A stretch of DNA of 64,000 nt, from the NCBI RefSeq assembly GCF_910592395.1, contig NC_088311.1, forward strand, positions 9,364,501 to 9,428,500. The letters are read 5' to 3'. Source of the stretch: Lineus longissimus. Its lineage: Eukaryota > Nemertea > Pilidiophora > Heteronemertea > Lineidae. The notes below the pieces were generated by a model. It ran no database searches. It worked only from the letters and a program-made list of their open reading frames with translations, and had not been told where the DNA came from. This document shows positions 14,729-27,400 of this stretch, in pieces (position 1 is the first letter of the stretch; each line of letters starts with the position of its first letter). The position numbers and the translations under genes were made by a program.

Positions 14729-14948
14729 ATGTAAACTGCTAAATTTTCGCGGCCGTCTTTTTTTCGGGGAATTCGCAAATTATCCAGTTTCGTAAAAATA
14801 ACATCGCGGAAGAACATGTTTTTTTTTAATTTGAAAACCGAACGAAATTTTGACATTTGTCAAAGTAGAAATCATAATTTTTTTTTAATTCGTAAAGAAT
14901 TTCGCGAATCGAGAAAGCAAAGCGACACAAAAATTAGGCGGTTTACAT
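14729..14948. mobile_element. MITE-like element with imperfect terminal inverted repeats
   Basis: The 220-bp segment starts ATGTAAACTGC and ends GCGGTTTACAT, which are inverse complements with one mismatch. The symmetry continues imperfectly inward (AAATTTTCGC near the left end, AAAAATTAGG near the right). It is AT-rich with T runs and encodes nothing. It begins seven bases after the stop codon of the first gene and so probably forms part of its 3' UTR. I could not define a target-site duplication. Confidence 0.5.
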
Positions 14949-15362
14949 AGTAGTATTAGCCACTGTTACACCTATGGAAAATGACCATTATTCTGATTTC
15001 ACGGTGATGTTAGTGTTTGGTATATAAAAATTATACTTTCATGCAACATGAGAAACTTTTTTTCTTCATCAAATGAAATAAAATTATTAAAATCGAGGGT
15101 TAAAACCACTTTTTGGCAACGATTTAATGGTGGTATTTACAGACGTTGTTGAGATGCTGACAACTATTAAAGGTAGGCAGTTTTCATAGGTGTATGCAAT
15201 GCTAAAGCCGAGGCACTAGTTTGGTTGTGGCCAGGTTCACTGTGGACAACAAACGTACACTTGTTATATCACAGGCAAGAAGAGTCCATTGATAAGCTTC
15301 TTTGTATCTTAGGGTGGTCAGTTCCACTCAGCCAGGAAAATGTCCACCTGCAATAAGGTTAC
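14949..15362. other. No gene seen
   Basis: Possible 3' untranslated or intergenic sequence after the first gene. It contains AATAAA-like words (for example near 15077) that could serve polyadenylation, but nothing decisive. Confidence 0.4.
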
Positions 15363-15749
15363 ACAGGTCGTCCTCGTGAATACTGGTATCGGGTGCCATT
15401 TTGAAGAGGCCTCTTGGGGTGCCATATATTGCATGTACATTGTATTATAATTGGCTATTAATACTCAATAAACAGTGTTATATCAATTTCATTGTATGCA
15501 CAGGTCGTCACAGTCATTGGCTAAAGATCTGTAAGCCACACCAGCGGGTATTTCTAATGTTTTGTTAGTCAATGTTCCAGGGCGGTATTGGAAACGGCGC
15601 TTTGCAGATTGTGCATGACAAGTCACAATAAAGGCGGGACCAGGTCCCACTTAGTCCTACTGGTACCCTTTTGTGGACCTCCAAAATGTATGGTCCTACT
15701 TTTATACTACAGACAGGATAGGCTCCCGGTATTCACGAGGACATCCTGT
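15363..15749. mobile_element. Non-autonomous DNA element, copy 1 (terminal inverted repeats)
   Basis: The left end ACAGGTCGTCCTCGTGAATA and the right end TATTCACGAGGACATCCTGT are inverse complements with one mismatch. The same element recurs at 17948-18273. This copy carries about 55 extra bases in the middle (around 15575-15630). No transposase is encoded, so it is MITE-like. Confidence 0.75.
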
Positions 15750-17947
15750 ATCTTGGCCACATTAGTATGTGCACTTGCTACCCCTAAATAACAAACAACA
15801 TAGTCAGTGGACTCGTCTTCCCTGTAACAAATCACTTGTACCATTGGCCACAGTGGTGCTTCTTTAGAAGGAGGAGGAATTAAGTTTAGTTTCCTATGGT
15901 GCTACATATATATCAAAAGGTTGAATATGGAGGGAAATGGAGACACTACCCGGGTATCCCGAAGCGGTATCACATCAGTACAATAGTTCTAAACATTTTT
16001 TGATAATAAACAAGGGTGTATTTGGCTGTCAAACACTATTGTATGATGTTACTAGTATATAGTGTATCGACTTTAATGTGACTAATAAAGAATATGACTA
16101 ATACATTGTTACGCTAAACACTGAGCGATCTTTTCTGATGCAACCTGCGATTATAATTGCCGCTATGGGACAAAGAAATCTCTCATCTACATTGTATACT
16201 GGTAAAACTGGTAATCACTGGGTCTAACATATCTAATTCTGATCGAAGGTTGCTGTATGTACCGGGATTTTTATCGCAAATACCTGCGATGAAAAAACGC
16301 GAACAAGCTATTTTTATTGCATGCAACCATGATCGTAGGTCGCAGTGATAGAAGTTGCTGATTTGCGGTGCCGTACATTTCCGGGGTCAATTGTCAGTTT
16401 GACCATAGAGTTAGTCTCATGTGACATCTGATAAGCTACGATTATTATTTTTGTCTCGATCTAATATGATTTGGGTTTGAGCAGCAGTCCTAAAGTTCAT
16501 GAAATAGCGGGCACTCTTAGACTGGTGTACTACGTTGAGTACAGACCACGGTAGCCCTCGGTGACTGAAGCTGATCCCCGGTGATGTTGGTCAAAAGAAC
16601 GTTGGGAAAGGCACGGAGGAGGTTCGTAACACCAAGATTTTTCGTAAAGATTAATCTATACTTGGTAACTGTACTGAAACGTGACAGACACACTTCCAGC
16701 ATTCTAATCTCTAATATCAGCTGAGCAATCTTGCAAAACATCTGAAAACATTTGAAATCTTCAAAACCTTGTCCCCTCTCTGAAATTAAGATCTTATTTG
16801 CAGATTTTGTAAAGGATGGTATCGATTGGAATGATCTTTTAATAGACTACAGAGAGGAAGACCAGTGGCGAATGTGGCGTTTCTTTTCAGTGCTGAGAGT
16901 AATATCGACCCTGATTTACCTGATATATGTATCAGATGTGATATTTGAAAGGTTCACCACTGTAAAAGGAATTTCAGATTTGGAGAGAAATTTTACCCTA
17001 GCCTCACTTAAATCAGATGTTTTGAGAAGTTCTTTTTTGTGTACACGATCCGTACATGTAACTCGTGGTTGTTTGTGAAATCAATATTGATGCAGTAACT
17101 CTTAAACAAACACGTTTTGTGCAGATTTCAGAGCCAGTTCTCCTCTATTCGAGGCTTTCTTCCCCGGGCTTTCTTCAAATTTTGAATGGCTTTGCACATG
17201 CTGATATATTTTATATTCGTGAAGCACAAAAACTATTTTATTGTGGCTGCTTCTTCAAATATATTTTTACCCTTGACCCAATAAGTTCCTTGTGTCTACT
17301 CCTAGTGTCATAACATTCTGATCATTGTGTATACTTTCAGCCATTTCGCTCCATACACAGCTAAATGTTTTCCATTTGTATATGAAACCCTTGTCAGATT
17401 CGCTAGACTCCCACCGCATTCCGCAAATCATATAGTCTTTTGTACATTCCAAATGGTCTAGTCTTTGTACATACTGGTGAGAGTTGGCAGTCTGACAATG
17501 TTGTAAGTATTCTTTAGTAAATGTAGAATAAAGATGTGGCATGTACCATGTGTCTCCAAAGAACTCCACACTATTGTGTATGTATTACCTTCGAAAATGT
17601 CTTTGGTCCTAAGGACTGTATTGTCTTCAAGATAAGACATCGGTCGCAACTGGGCTTTGTAGTAAAGATGACAACCTTAATTATCTAATTGATGTTTTCT
17701 CCCCTGAAAATAATGCTCTGTCATTTGTGTATATAATTATCATTGATATTGTATCTTGCCGACATAGTGAACCTGAAGTGTGTTTTAGTTCTCTCTTCAT
17801 TGTGTTAACGTGATAAATTTGCCATGAACTTAGCAAAAATCACTTAGCTGGTAAAAAGAGTTTTAGATGGAAAACGCTCCATTCATAAAAAGATAACCGA
17901 ATTAAAAACTCAATGGTTTTATCTTCACCCTCTCATGCCAGCGAAAT
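15750..17947. other. Intergenic stretch between two copies of one MITE, no supported gene
   Basis: Reading frames of 60-108 codons occur on both strands (for example 16752-17078 + and 17267-17569 -). None shows a domain, a splice-phase chain or a second copy in the window. I do not call a gene. Confidence 0.4.
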
Positions 17948-18273
17948 ACAGGTCGTCCTCGTGAATACCGGTATCGGGTGCCATTTTGAAGAGGCCTCTT
18001 GGGGTGCCATATATTGCATGCATTAAAATTGGCTATTTATACTCCATGGACAGTGTTATTCAAATGTTATTGTATGCACAGGTCGTCACAGTCATTGGCT
18101 AAAGATCTGAAAGCCACATGAGCGGGGATTTCTAATGTTTTGTTATTCAATAAAGGCGGGACCAGGGCCTATACTTAGTCCTACTGGTACCCTTTTGTGG
18201 ACCTCCGAAATGTATGGTCCTACCATTATAGTACAGAAAGGATAGGCTACCGGTATTCACCAGGACATCCCGT
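17948..18273. mobile_element. Non-autonomous DNA element, copy 2 (terminal inverted repeats)
   Basis: Second copy of the element at 15363-15749, in the same orientation. It shares the terminal repeats (ACAGGTCGTCCTCGTGAATA left; ACCAGGACATCCCGT right) and most of the interior. It lacks the middle block of copy 1. Confidence 0.75.
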
Positions 18274-20444
18274 AGTTTCCCTAATAGCATCCCGCGAAGT
18301 TACTATTTATAGCTCACAAGGTCATTTGCATAAGATATTGATGACGTTTTAGTCACGTGACAGTCGGACATCGACACTTATTTCTACGCATTTGAGCTTA
18401 TTTCAAAGTCAATTATCTTTGACCCTGCATTGTTTTTAGCATGAATAATACCATAGAGTCAGAGAGAGATATATTCAGAACAATTATGTAGTATTTCCAA
18501 CACTCGGACATGTGCCAGATTGAATCTAACAGCCCTCGTTAGAAAGCCTGAAGCCATTACGAAACCGCATGTTTGTCCGACATTGCCTTTAATTCAGCGT
18601 TGGGGAAATAGAGAGCAGCAGCTGCAGTGACGTCATCTTCGCGGAATGCTATTACAATATGGTCCATAAGGCCTGTTTTTACATTCGAAATTATAAGGGT
18701 TCGTAGCGGTGTAACGTAAGCGTATGTTATCATTATATCTTAGTGTTTCATTGCAATACTATACAATACTAATGTTAATTTTGATGAATCGAGTGTTTAC
18801 CATCTAAACTGTGTCACCTTATAACGAAACCCGCCTATTTATAACCAAACATTAAAATAATCGAAAATTAAAATGCCGAAAGGAACGCTTTTTTAAATTC
18901 CTGTGTCATTGTTGATCATTTGCTAAGAATTGCATAATATAGTGTTGTACAAATAATGTAATAAAATAAAACTGTGTATTTAATATGATTTTTGTGTAAA
19001 AAAGTCGGTCACCCATAATGTAGTGTACATACATGTTTATATCAAAAAAAGGCCGAGGTTTGTCCTATCGCCGACATAAGTACTATTGTATGAGTCTATA
19101 GAAATGTCGGAAAGGTATATGTAGTAAAAGGTTAGTTGGAAAGATTTTACCAATTAGACAAAAATAAGGGATTTTGTTACTAATTGGTGCTTTTACAATT
19201 TATGTAAATAGCTTTCTTCCAGTATGGTTGCACACACATCAGACGCATGCATGTACTTATTGTGTTATTTTGTTCTCATATTTCTATGGCAGAGATATTG
19301 GGGGGTAAAATAATCAGAGTAAATATCAATTTGACAGGGACTTAAAGGCCTACGGTATGCCGTTGGGTGTGTAGACGTGGACACATACCATATATACTAA
19401 GTTTCAGCTAATTCACACGCATACACTGTAATAACTGCAGTAGCACCTGAACTGAAGTCAGATAAAAGGTTTTGGGATCGACCGGGTTTAAAGTGTGTAT
19501 AACTCCTAACGGCTCAACTAAGTGACTAGCTTGGTGTAACAAGTCATTGACAGTACTGTAAACCGACAATTTTCACAACTCTATTTTTCCGATTTGCAAA
19601 CATTTCTGAAGATAAATTTTTTAGATCACAAAATTTTTAAATCGTACTTTCGAGTGTTCAAATAAAAAATATATTTTTTGCGATTTATTTGCAAATAAAG
19701 GTTCGTTGCGAAATGCGCAAAAAGGCTACGAAAATTTGTCAGTCTACAGTAATGTCTTATGAAAACGTAGGTATCAAATGTTTCGAGTAAGCGTTTGCAA
19801 GTAATGTGTATCTTGTAATAAACGCCTCGTAATTTCGATATCGACACCTCGTACACAACGAAAATAACAAAATATTTCGAAATATTCATGATCGCTGCAA
19901 TTAAATGTATCTGGAAGGATGACACGGATTCACTCATTCATTCATTCATACATCAAGGAAAATGTGATGATGCTTGATTCTCGTTACGGGTGGGCATAAG
20001 ATATAGATTGCTACTCGCATAAGCCATAGGCCAGAAGAGGGAACAATTATGACCTGCTCAGTATTTTCACTTTTAGCGATTTATGTTTCTTTGTGTTCTT
20101 AACAACAGTCATAGGCCTACAGTTGAACCATGTAAATTTGCTAAATTTCAATGCATATGGAAATCGAACATTTAATTTTATTGTACCCATCGTAAAGCAT
20201 CAAAAATAAGCTAGTACCTTGCTGCTACTATGGATGTAAGTAGTTGCGTATGCCTATGAAGATTTTTAACGTTACACGAAAACGAGTATTCATGAAAAGG
20301 AAAGTAGCGAATTATATTCAATAAAAAATAAGCAAACTATTTTATGCTACAACTCTGATAAAATCTGTCTTCATATGGTTATTTGATATCCAGAATGGAG
20401 AGTTTCTCCAAGAGCTGTGTATCTATCGTAGTTGGATTATCTGA
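18274..20444. other. AT-rich intergenic stretch, nothing supported
   Basis: No reading frame with recognisable content on either strand and no second copy elsewhere in the window. Confidence 0.5.
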
Positions 20445-21442
20445 TATAAACCCCCAAAAGTGTTTGGCTACCTCCTGTAAAACAACATGGTAAACCCTTA
20501 AAGACAATTATACAGTCAGAGTGCTTCTTAAACTCCTCTGTTTGGGAAACTGATGTTGTGATTTTAAACATCAGCGTAAAAAGCAGCTTTAAGTACAGAA
20601 TTCTACCGCTAGGTTGTGACATAATTGGTTATCTACGAAGTGAGTTTGGTCAGGGGCATGATCATATGTGTATAAATTTTGGTTTTGTGAACAAATAGAC
20701 TGTGCTCATGTTGACAAATGCATACGCGAGATGCGCCGAGCAAACCCGGTAGGAATTCTGATCACAATCTGAACCCCTCTATTGTCTATGGTACTTTGTG
20801 TTGGTGGATGTATTTTCTCGGCCTACGTGGTGCTAAACAAATTTGTGAATTAGCAGTAAGTATTACTACAAAAAAGGCATAATAGATGTAGGAGTCAAAA
20901 TGATGTTTATTTATCTCGCATAATATTCTGATGATAGCCATGGTCCGATGAATGTATTTCGAGGGAGACTGTAGGCAGGTGCTGGGGTAAGCCCTTTCCC
21001 AGCGTTTGTCTTTATTAATCACTAATTAACGCGGTAAAAATCGACAGATTGATAAGCGATGAGAAACTGCATGTGAGTTTAGCGCCATGGTGTGAAAGTA
21101 TTGGTACATTGCACAGTCGATCATGGGTCTAGGTTGTGTTTGATTTATGTGATAATCATATCCCGTACAATCGTAGTTCCGACGTACATGTACCGAGGGA
21201 TATTACAGACCTCTTTCGGCGGCATTATATTTGACCTACCTTGGCGCCTGCCATAGTTTTCCTTTAAGGTGCTTGGAATTTCAGAACGTCTTTGCGACGA
21301 AAACGGATTAAACTGTTAGTAACTTAATACTCGCGCTGCAGCTTGGTTAGTGTTGCCAAAGTTTTTAACTAAAGTCCATGCATTTATTCATTCTTCGTTC
21401 TTTACGTTTCGGCCCTGGGGTGCAAACAGCTAGTCAATTGTA

Positions 21443-21645
21443 GACAAAGCCGATAGAATCTCATCGTAAATTTGAGTGTCAGCCATTTCAGCTAGAGGTA
21501 TATAGGTATACACATGCGTGCGCTCAAGAGTCCACACCTTTGCTGACAAATGATAAAGAATGGACTATAAAGTAACTAAACCATTGCAGACAAAGCCGAT
21601 AGAATCTCATCGTAAATTTGAGTATCAGCCATTTCAGCTAGACGC
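21443..21645. repeat. 146-bp tandem repeat, unit A (about 1.4 copies)
   Basis: GACAAAGCCGATAGAATCTC starts at 21443 and again at 21589, and the following sequence (CATCGTAAATTTGAGT, CAGCCATTTCAGCTAGA) is repeated. Unit B has one more copy at 35053-35400. Confidence 0.8.
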
Positions 21646-22705
21646 ATGCAGTCCGCTATCCGATTTAATCTTATTCATTTTCTTGTGAAGCATCCATTCT
21701 GCATTATTCTTGCACAGTTACCATAGTTTCTTGATATGAAATGTGTACGTTACTGCTGCCTTATTTGAATTAAACTTTGTAGATATTGTGCACAAATTTG
21801 TCATTTTGAAATGAAACGAATAAAAAGTTCATCATTTTGTAAACCATTCTTTCAAATTACTTCTTTTTAAAATTTCAATGGCTGTTTAATAAATGATCTG
21901 GGAATACGTTCAAGGCGATAAAATATGACATTGAATACATCCACTAGCCCTTTTGCATTCCAAAAGGAGCAAAGACCACCGAGGAAACCTTGATTTTACA
22001 GTTGAAGGTGAAGAGCGTTTCGCAGGCACAAGCGATTAAAACATTGGTGAAAACGGAGTTTTTCCTAAACACGTGAGGGCTATTAGACAAAGTTGCAAGG
22101 GGCAGTGCTATTAGTTTGTTCTCTTGTTCATGAAGATAGCTTGTACGCCATGCTGCCACTTCGGGCGTCACCAGATGCAAGATGTCAGATGACATAAATC
22201 CAGGAGGAAGCCACGGGACAGGACATGACCTAACTAACCAATGTTTGCTTGTGATGTTTATAGTTGAAGCGTACGTGTAGACACGTACTAAAAGTATATA
22301 GGCCTACGTGTACACGCACATTTGTTTACTTTTTATGTTCAACAACCTATCCATACCTCTGGCCAGTTGATTTTTTTTTCGGCTAGGCCGAAGCAAGGCA
22401 TTAGTAGCCCAGTATGCTAGACATAGATACGTTTATCAAATGGATTAATGATAAGATATTATCTTATAGGTCCATCCCACTAGCTTCATTTCAATCCGTT
22501 GCTTCGGTACATTCGCTCGCGCAGTTTGCTGAGTGGATGGTTCAACAATGCGTCGACCAATAGCACACTCATGCTGCGCATGCCCATCCAAGATTAGTCT
22601 ATAGGACAACAGGAGCAGAAATCACCAGATGTTTATTTAATCAGGGTTTAGTTTTGGTGGAGCTTTCGGATTATTTGTGTTGCTTATTCAATAAAAACTC
22701 TTCCA

Positions 22706-23868
22706 TAGTTCCTTCCGACACATTTTTGTTTTGGTAATGTAATACATTGTGATTGTCCTTATTCACGGGAATCGGGCGTTTCCAGTGATATATGACACAA
22801 ATGGGTTGTCCTCATGCATTCACTTTGGAAACCGATTTTAAAATAGATGTTACGTCCTGTTAATGGGACACGTCATCATCGCGTACATTTGGGAAAAACT
22901 CCCTAACGAGACCGGAGCAGACGGCTAAAAGTAGTTTAATTATTGACCGCTAGGATGCAGTATGTCGCTCACCCAAATTTTTCACGCAACTTTTCCTAAA
23001 TAGAGCTAGTTCTAGTTTGTGATTCATTTTGATACTTCAGATTTGGGCAGTAGACCAAAATAACTTCGTCATCAGTGTGGTTATAAGCAGGAAAAACGTA
23101 TTTGTTTTTCTTAAAGTGCCTTTTTTTGGACGGGTGTGTGCGATTGTTTTGTTCATGCCACGTGACCTCGACCATGTCGACACAAAATTGAAATAAACCA
23201 CCCTTTTCTGTCATTATTTATGACGGATATTTCCCTAATAAAAATATAAATATAATTGGCTAATTTCTTTTTAGGCATATGTAGCGAATTCCTATGAAGA
23301 TTTAAATTAATTTCAACCAATGGGATAGCAACCACCACCGGAAGATCGCGGAGAAATCGTAAACTAAACGGAGTTGATTCAGCGCCATTTTGAAAAACCA
23401 AAAAAAAATTGTTTGTAGGATATACAATAGTTACTCTCGTTATTTCTCATCATTATACATACTCCCGCACACGCGTGTATCTTAAGAGCCCCTCCTACGA
23501 AGAAGGGGGGGGGGCTTATTAAGCATGATTGTGTGTAGGCCTAATGTTTAAGCCTTCTCCACCGGCCATTATAACGGGGGGGCCAACCTCCTGGGGGAGG
23601 GGGGACAAAAAAAATTTTATTTTTTATTTTTTAATGAAAATAACCTTCCTGAGGAGTTTTAAGCACCTTACAATGCCCAATTCTGCTTCTAAATGACATA
23701 AATTACCCTTAAAAGTCATTAAATTTCCAAAACCAAACAAAAAAATGATGTACAAATGCAACAGTGTTTCAAAGGACCACACATGATGATGCCGACATGT
23801 CCCAATCACATGTCCTATCTTTCATGTGATTGCACCACAGGTGAGCACATGGTCCATGGACCATTTCA
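22706..23868. mobile_element. Unit-A-specific 1.16-kb insertion or replacement in the lipoxygenase 5' flank
   Basis: Units A and B match up to ACTCTTCCA (22705) and resume at TTAACGTTACTA near 23868. Between these points A has 1.16 kb with no match in B, which instead has about 190 bp resembling C. The insert begins with CATAGTTCCTTCCG and TTTTTGTTTTG words that recur at 59983-60018, and it contains G runs at 23504-23620. It is probably transposon-derived; no coding capacity is recognised. Confidence 0.6.
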
Positions 23869-24444
23869 TTAACGTTACTAGCGTCAATCACGGCCACAGA
23901 ATTCATCTGTACATTTTCTTAGATACAGAATTTCTTTCTAGTTTCTATCCAAACCCTTACTTCTCGATAATCATACATTTTCAAAGGTGAATATCATGAT
24001 AAGCTAAACGGTGGTCTCAAAATATCTCCAAGGCACTTTTTTTTCTCGCCATTTCTCGCGTTTGGATGATTTTACTGTTTTCCTTATAGGCTACTTTCTA
24101 TCCACTGCAAATAAAGTATTTTCATGCAGTGTGCAAAATTTCAGCATAATTATTTGTGCTAGCGAGAAAGCCTCGGGAATATAAGGGATGAAATTTCCAG
24201 AAATCCTTCCTCGATCCGAGCAAAAGCAAGGCATGCCCTCGGGACATGTGGTACGTGCTGATTCTCCAGGCTGCTTATCGTGGCAAGCTGGTGATGCCCA
24301 ATATGTTGTCATATTTGTCACATAATCGGGCGGGGTTTAAACCTACACGCGGAAAAGGCGCATTCAATAGAAACAAACGTTGGAGTTAGATCCTGCTTTT
24401 CAAACTTCTGCAAAAATAATTCAATTTACATCAGACAAGCGAAA
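23869..24444 (+). promoter_or_regulatory. Conserved 5' flank of lipoxygenase A (putative promoter/5' UTR)
   Basis: This block is kept in B (36652-37204) and recognisable in the more diverged C (47557-48082). The best-kept pieces are the TACAGAATTTCTT and TGATAAGCTAAACGGTGG words and the stretch GTTTTCCTTATAGGCTACTT. The last looks like a 3' splice site (TTTTCCTTATAG) and might begin a 5' UTR exon. No TATA box is assigned. The regulatory role is inferred only from conservation. Confidence 0.35.
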
Positions 24445-27400
24445 ATGGGTCAGAATTTCAACAAATTCCTCAGTCCCACGACTCATATAATCCGTGTGAG
24501 AACCGGGGATAAAAAAAACGCCGGCACAGATGCAGATATCAGCGTCCGTTTCCATCATGAAGGAGGCGAGAGCAGCCCGTTGTTTAAGTTGGACGTTTCG
24601 TACAGCGATGACTTCGAGAGAGGCCAAGTAGATGAGTTTAAGCTATGTGAGAACGATGTTAGCGCTTCTTCGTTGAGCAGTATTGAGCTAGTTCGAGGCC
24701 ACGGCGGCCACGGTTCGGATTGGTTTTGCGACTACATCGAAGTCGTTGATAACCGTATCAAGAAAGCTTACATCTTCCCGGTCCATCGATGGATCCATGG
24801 CGGGCGTTCCCTTTACATTCATCTCTTTGACGCCGTTCTTCCAAAGGATGATGCTCACCAGGATCAGAGGAATAACGAGTTGGTGGTGAAGAGGACGCAG
24901 TACGAGTACATGGCACAGGTCCCTGGGGTACCAGTTCAGGTGAAAAATTTTCCCGAGGTCGAGGCATTTTCGGATGATTATAATGTGAGTTTCTTTACGC
25001 CTCGTTGATTACTGAAGAGCTTTTCTATAAACTGTAGTATATCAATTTTATAATAAGAACTAAACTTGTCATTCATAGCATCAAATTGGTTGCCTATTTT
25101 CCTCCTAAAACGGTACCTGCTTTCAAAAATGAAAAAATGAGAAAATTATTTAAGCGTTTTCTCGTTTCTGGATTTCGAATACTGGGGTGATTTATGTTTT
25201 CTGCATCTTTTAGCATCGCTTTGATGGGAGTCTGAAGAAAAGTATTCTAACCACTTTCTTAAGGGCGCTGTTTTCATCTTCATCCATTGAAACGCTCAAG
25301 CAATATGAATCTACCTTCAAGTTATTCAGCCCACTCGGAAAACCATCGGTGAGTACAAACAAATCCGTCCAGTAATGGGGAAAAAAATTACTGAAATAGA
25401 AAAATTACCTGCAGACCAAACTATTTGCATTCCTTGAGATTCCTTATATTCCAGATTCCTTCAAACAACCACTGCCCTACTAAATTGCTCCTTTCTGGTT
25501 ACAGTCGATTGCCCATTGGCGAGAGGAGAAGTATTTTGGAGCTATGAGAGTAATGAGCTGCAACCCATGTGTCATCGAATTGTGCACGAAAATACCAGAG
25601 AAGTAAGGCAACTCAAACAATGTTTTCTGAAATGATTAATAGATAAAACCTTTTTTTGAGTAGCGATTCTAATAACCTTCTTCTTCTTCTTCTGCTTCTA
25701 CTTCTACGAGTTCGATTTCGTTTCTAACGGCCATACCGCAGAACCAGTCTCTTGTTCCTTCTCTTCATTGATGCACCGGAGATATTGGCCTTTTTACGAC
25801 GCTGTAAAAAAGACCTACGAAATGATACTACATGGCACCAGCTACTGATATGACACTGCTTATGGCATTTGTCAGTCACCTGGAAACTGAACACGTCATT
25901 CGTTGAACTACTCTCAACATAGTTACTAGTACTCGATAAGCAAACTACTACGAACACCACGTTCTGAAATGTTTAACTCCACTATTATAATAGCCTCATG
26001 ACAGCATCAAAAGAGCATGGAAAGTTCATATGGCATTATTTCCGATAAGAAAAAAAAGAATTTCTTCAGATTCTCCCATTTTCCCCTTCCGTCATGTGCG
26101 ACAAACATTTATTTAACCTCATAGAAGGTCATATTGCTCATATTTGTTTCTGACAGGTTCGGTGTTACTGCAGAAATGGTGGAACCCTTTCTCGAAGGAA
26201 TGACCCTGTTTGATGCGATGGCAGCTAAGAGGATCTACCTGACTGATCATAAGGCTTTGATAGGTATTGAAGGGAATAAGAAAATACACAAGGACTTGCA
26301 GGTACAAACACTCACTTTCGACCCGCTTGAAAACTGTTTCGAGGGGTTAGATGTTATCAAGATTTGCCCTGGTAACCCTTTGATAAGATAGTAGAACAAT
26401 GGTAATCTAGGTCTAGGTGTAAGCGGACTGGCAACAGAGGGACCGTATATTGGACTAGCACTGAATTATTTCGACAGCATCAAGAGCGACGAAAGGTTGG
26501 TTATGTAACTGACGGTCGCCACCTGGCTGCCTGAGGGCCTCCTGGGTTGATGCCACACGTTGTATAATGGCGAATTGCCGTGGTCACCATCCATCTGGTG
26601 CCAGTATCTGGTGCTCGGAAAATGTAGTGTATTTGACGTCGGGAACACGCGTAATACCAACACAAATCAGCGGGATCGGCTGAGATTTTGCAAATTATAC
26701 TGAAATCCGATTCTGTCGAACTACGAGGAACGAATTTCCAATTGTAAAATACTTTTTCTGAGTGTGTTATACTGTGCGTGTAGAAAAAAGACGTGTACTG
26801 TTTGTACTATGAACCACGAGTGTTTATTTTTGCGGGTTTACTCGATTCGTGAAAATATAAGTGTATTTTTGAATTAATCTTAAACGAAATTCGTGTAGAA
26901 CTACGGTGATATTTCTCTTGCAGATGTGCCAGCCTCTTGGTCTATTCTATGCGACCAAAGATGACGAAATGATTGCAATCGCCATCCAGCTGTACCAGGA
27001 AAAGGGAGATAAGAATCCAGTAAGAAATGTCGAGGTCAAATCCCCATGAAGTTAGCTAGTCGACTGATATTACACAAAACATGAAATTTGGAAAGCTGAA
27101 TCCCTGTCTACAAACATCTGCTTGCTGATTTTAGTAAATTTTGTATATGGTCGGGTTGGACACAACCAAATTGCAGGGTTTGGTAATGCTGGCATTGCTT
27201 AACACGAGCAAAGAGAAGCAAACTCGTTTCAACATGTCTATTCTTAAAAACATGACGTTTTCAATCAAACAGTCAATCAGAGCAGAGCTGGTGATCATGT
27301 GTTTAACTAGCTCTGCCAGATGGCCAATAATTTCTTGGCAATGTTAGCACTTGTTTCCTTATATACGTGGACGTCCAAACCAAATCGGAGCAAATTCTAA

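Noticed and set aside
17267-17649. Minus-strand frames with several Cys and Trp residues
   Set aside because: No domain, no convincing splice borders in phase and no copy elsewhere, so chance is not excluded.
21944-22195. Minus-strand frame of 83 codons, also at 35693-36139 in unit B
   Set aside because: It is the same in A and B only because the whole flank was duplicated recently. The rest of the flank is equally conserved, C lacks it, and no domain is recognised.
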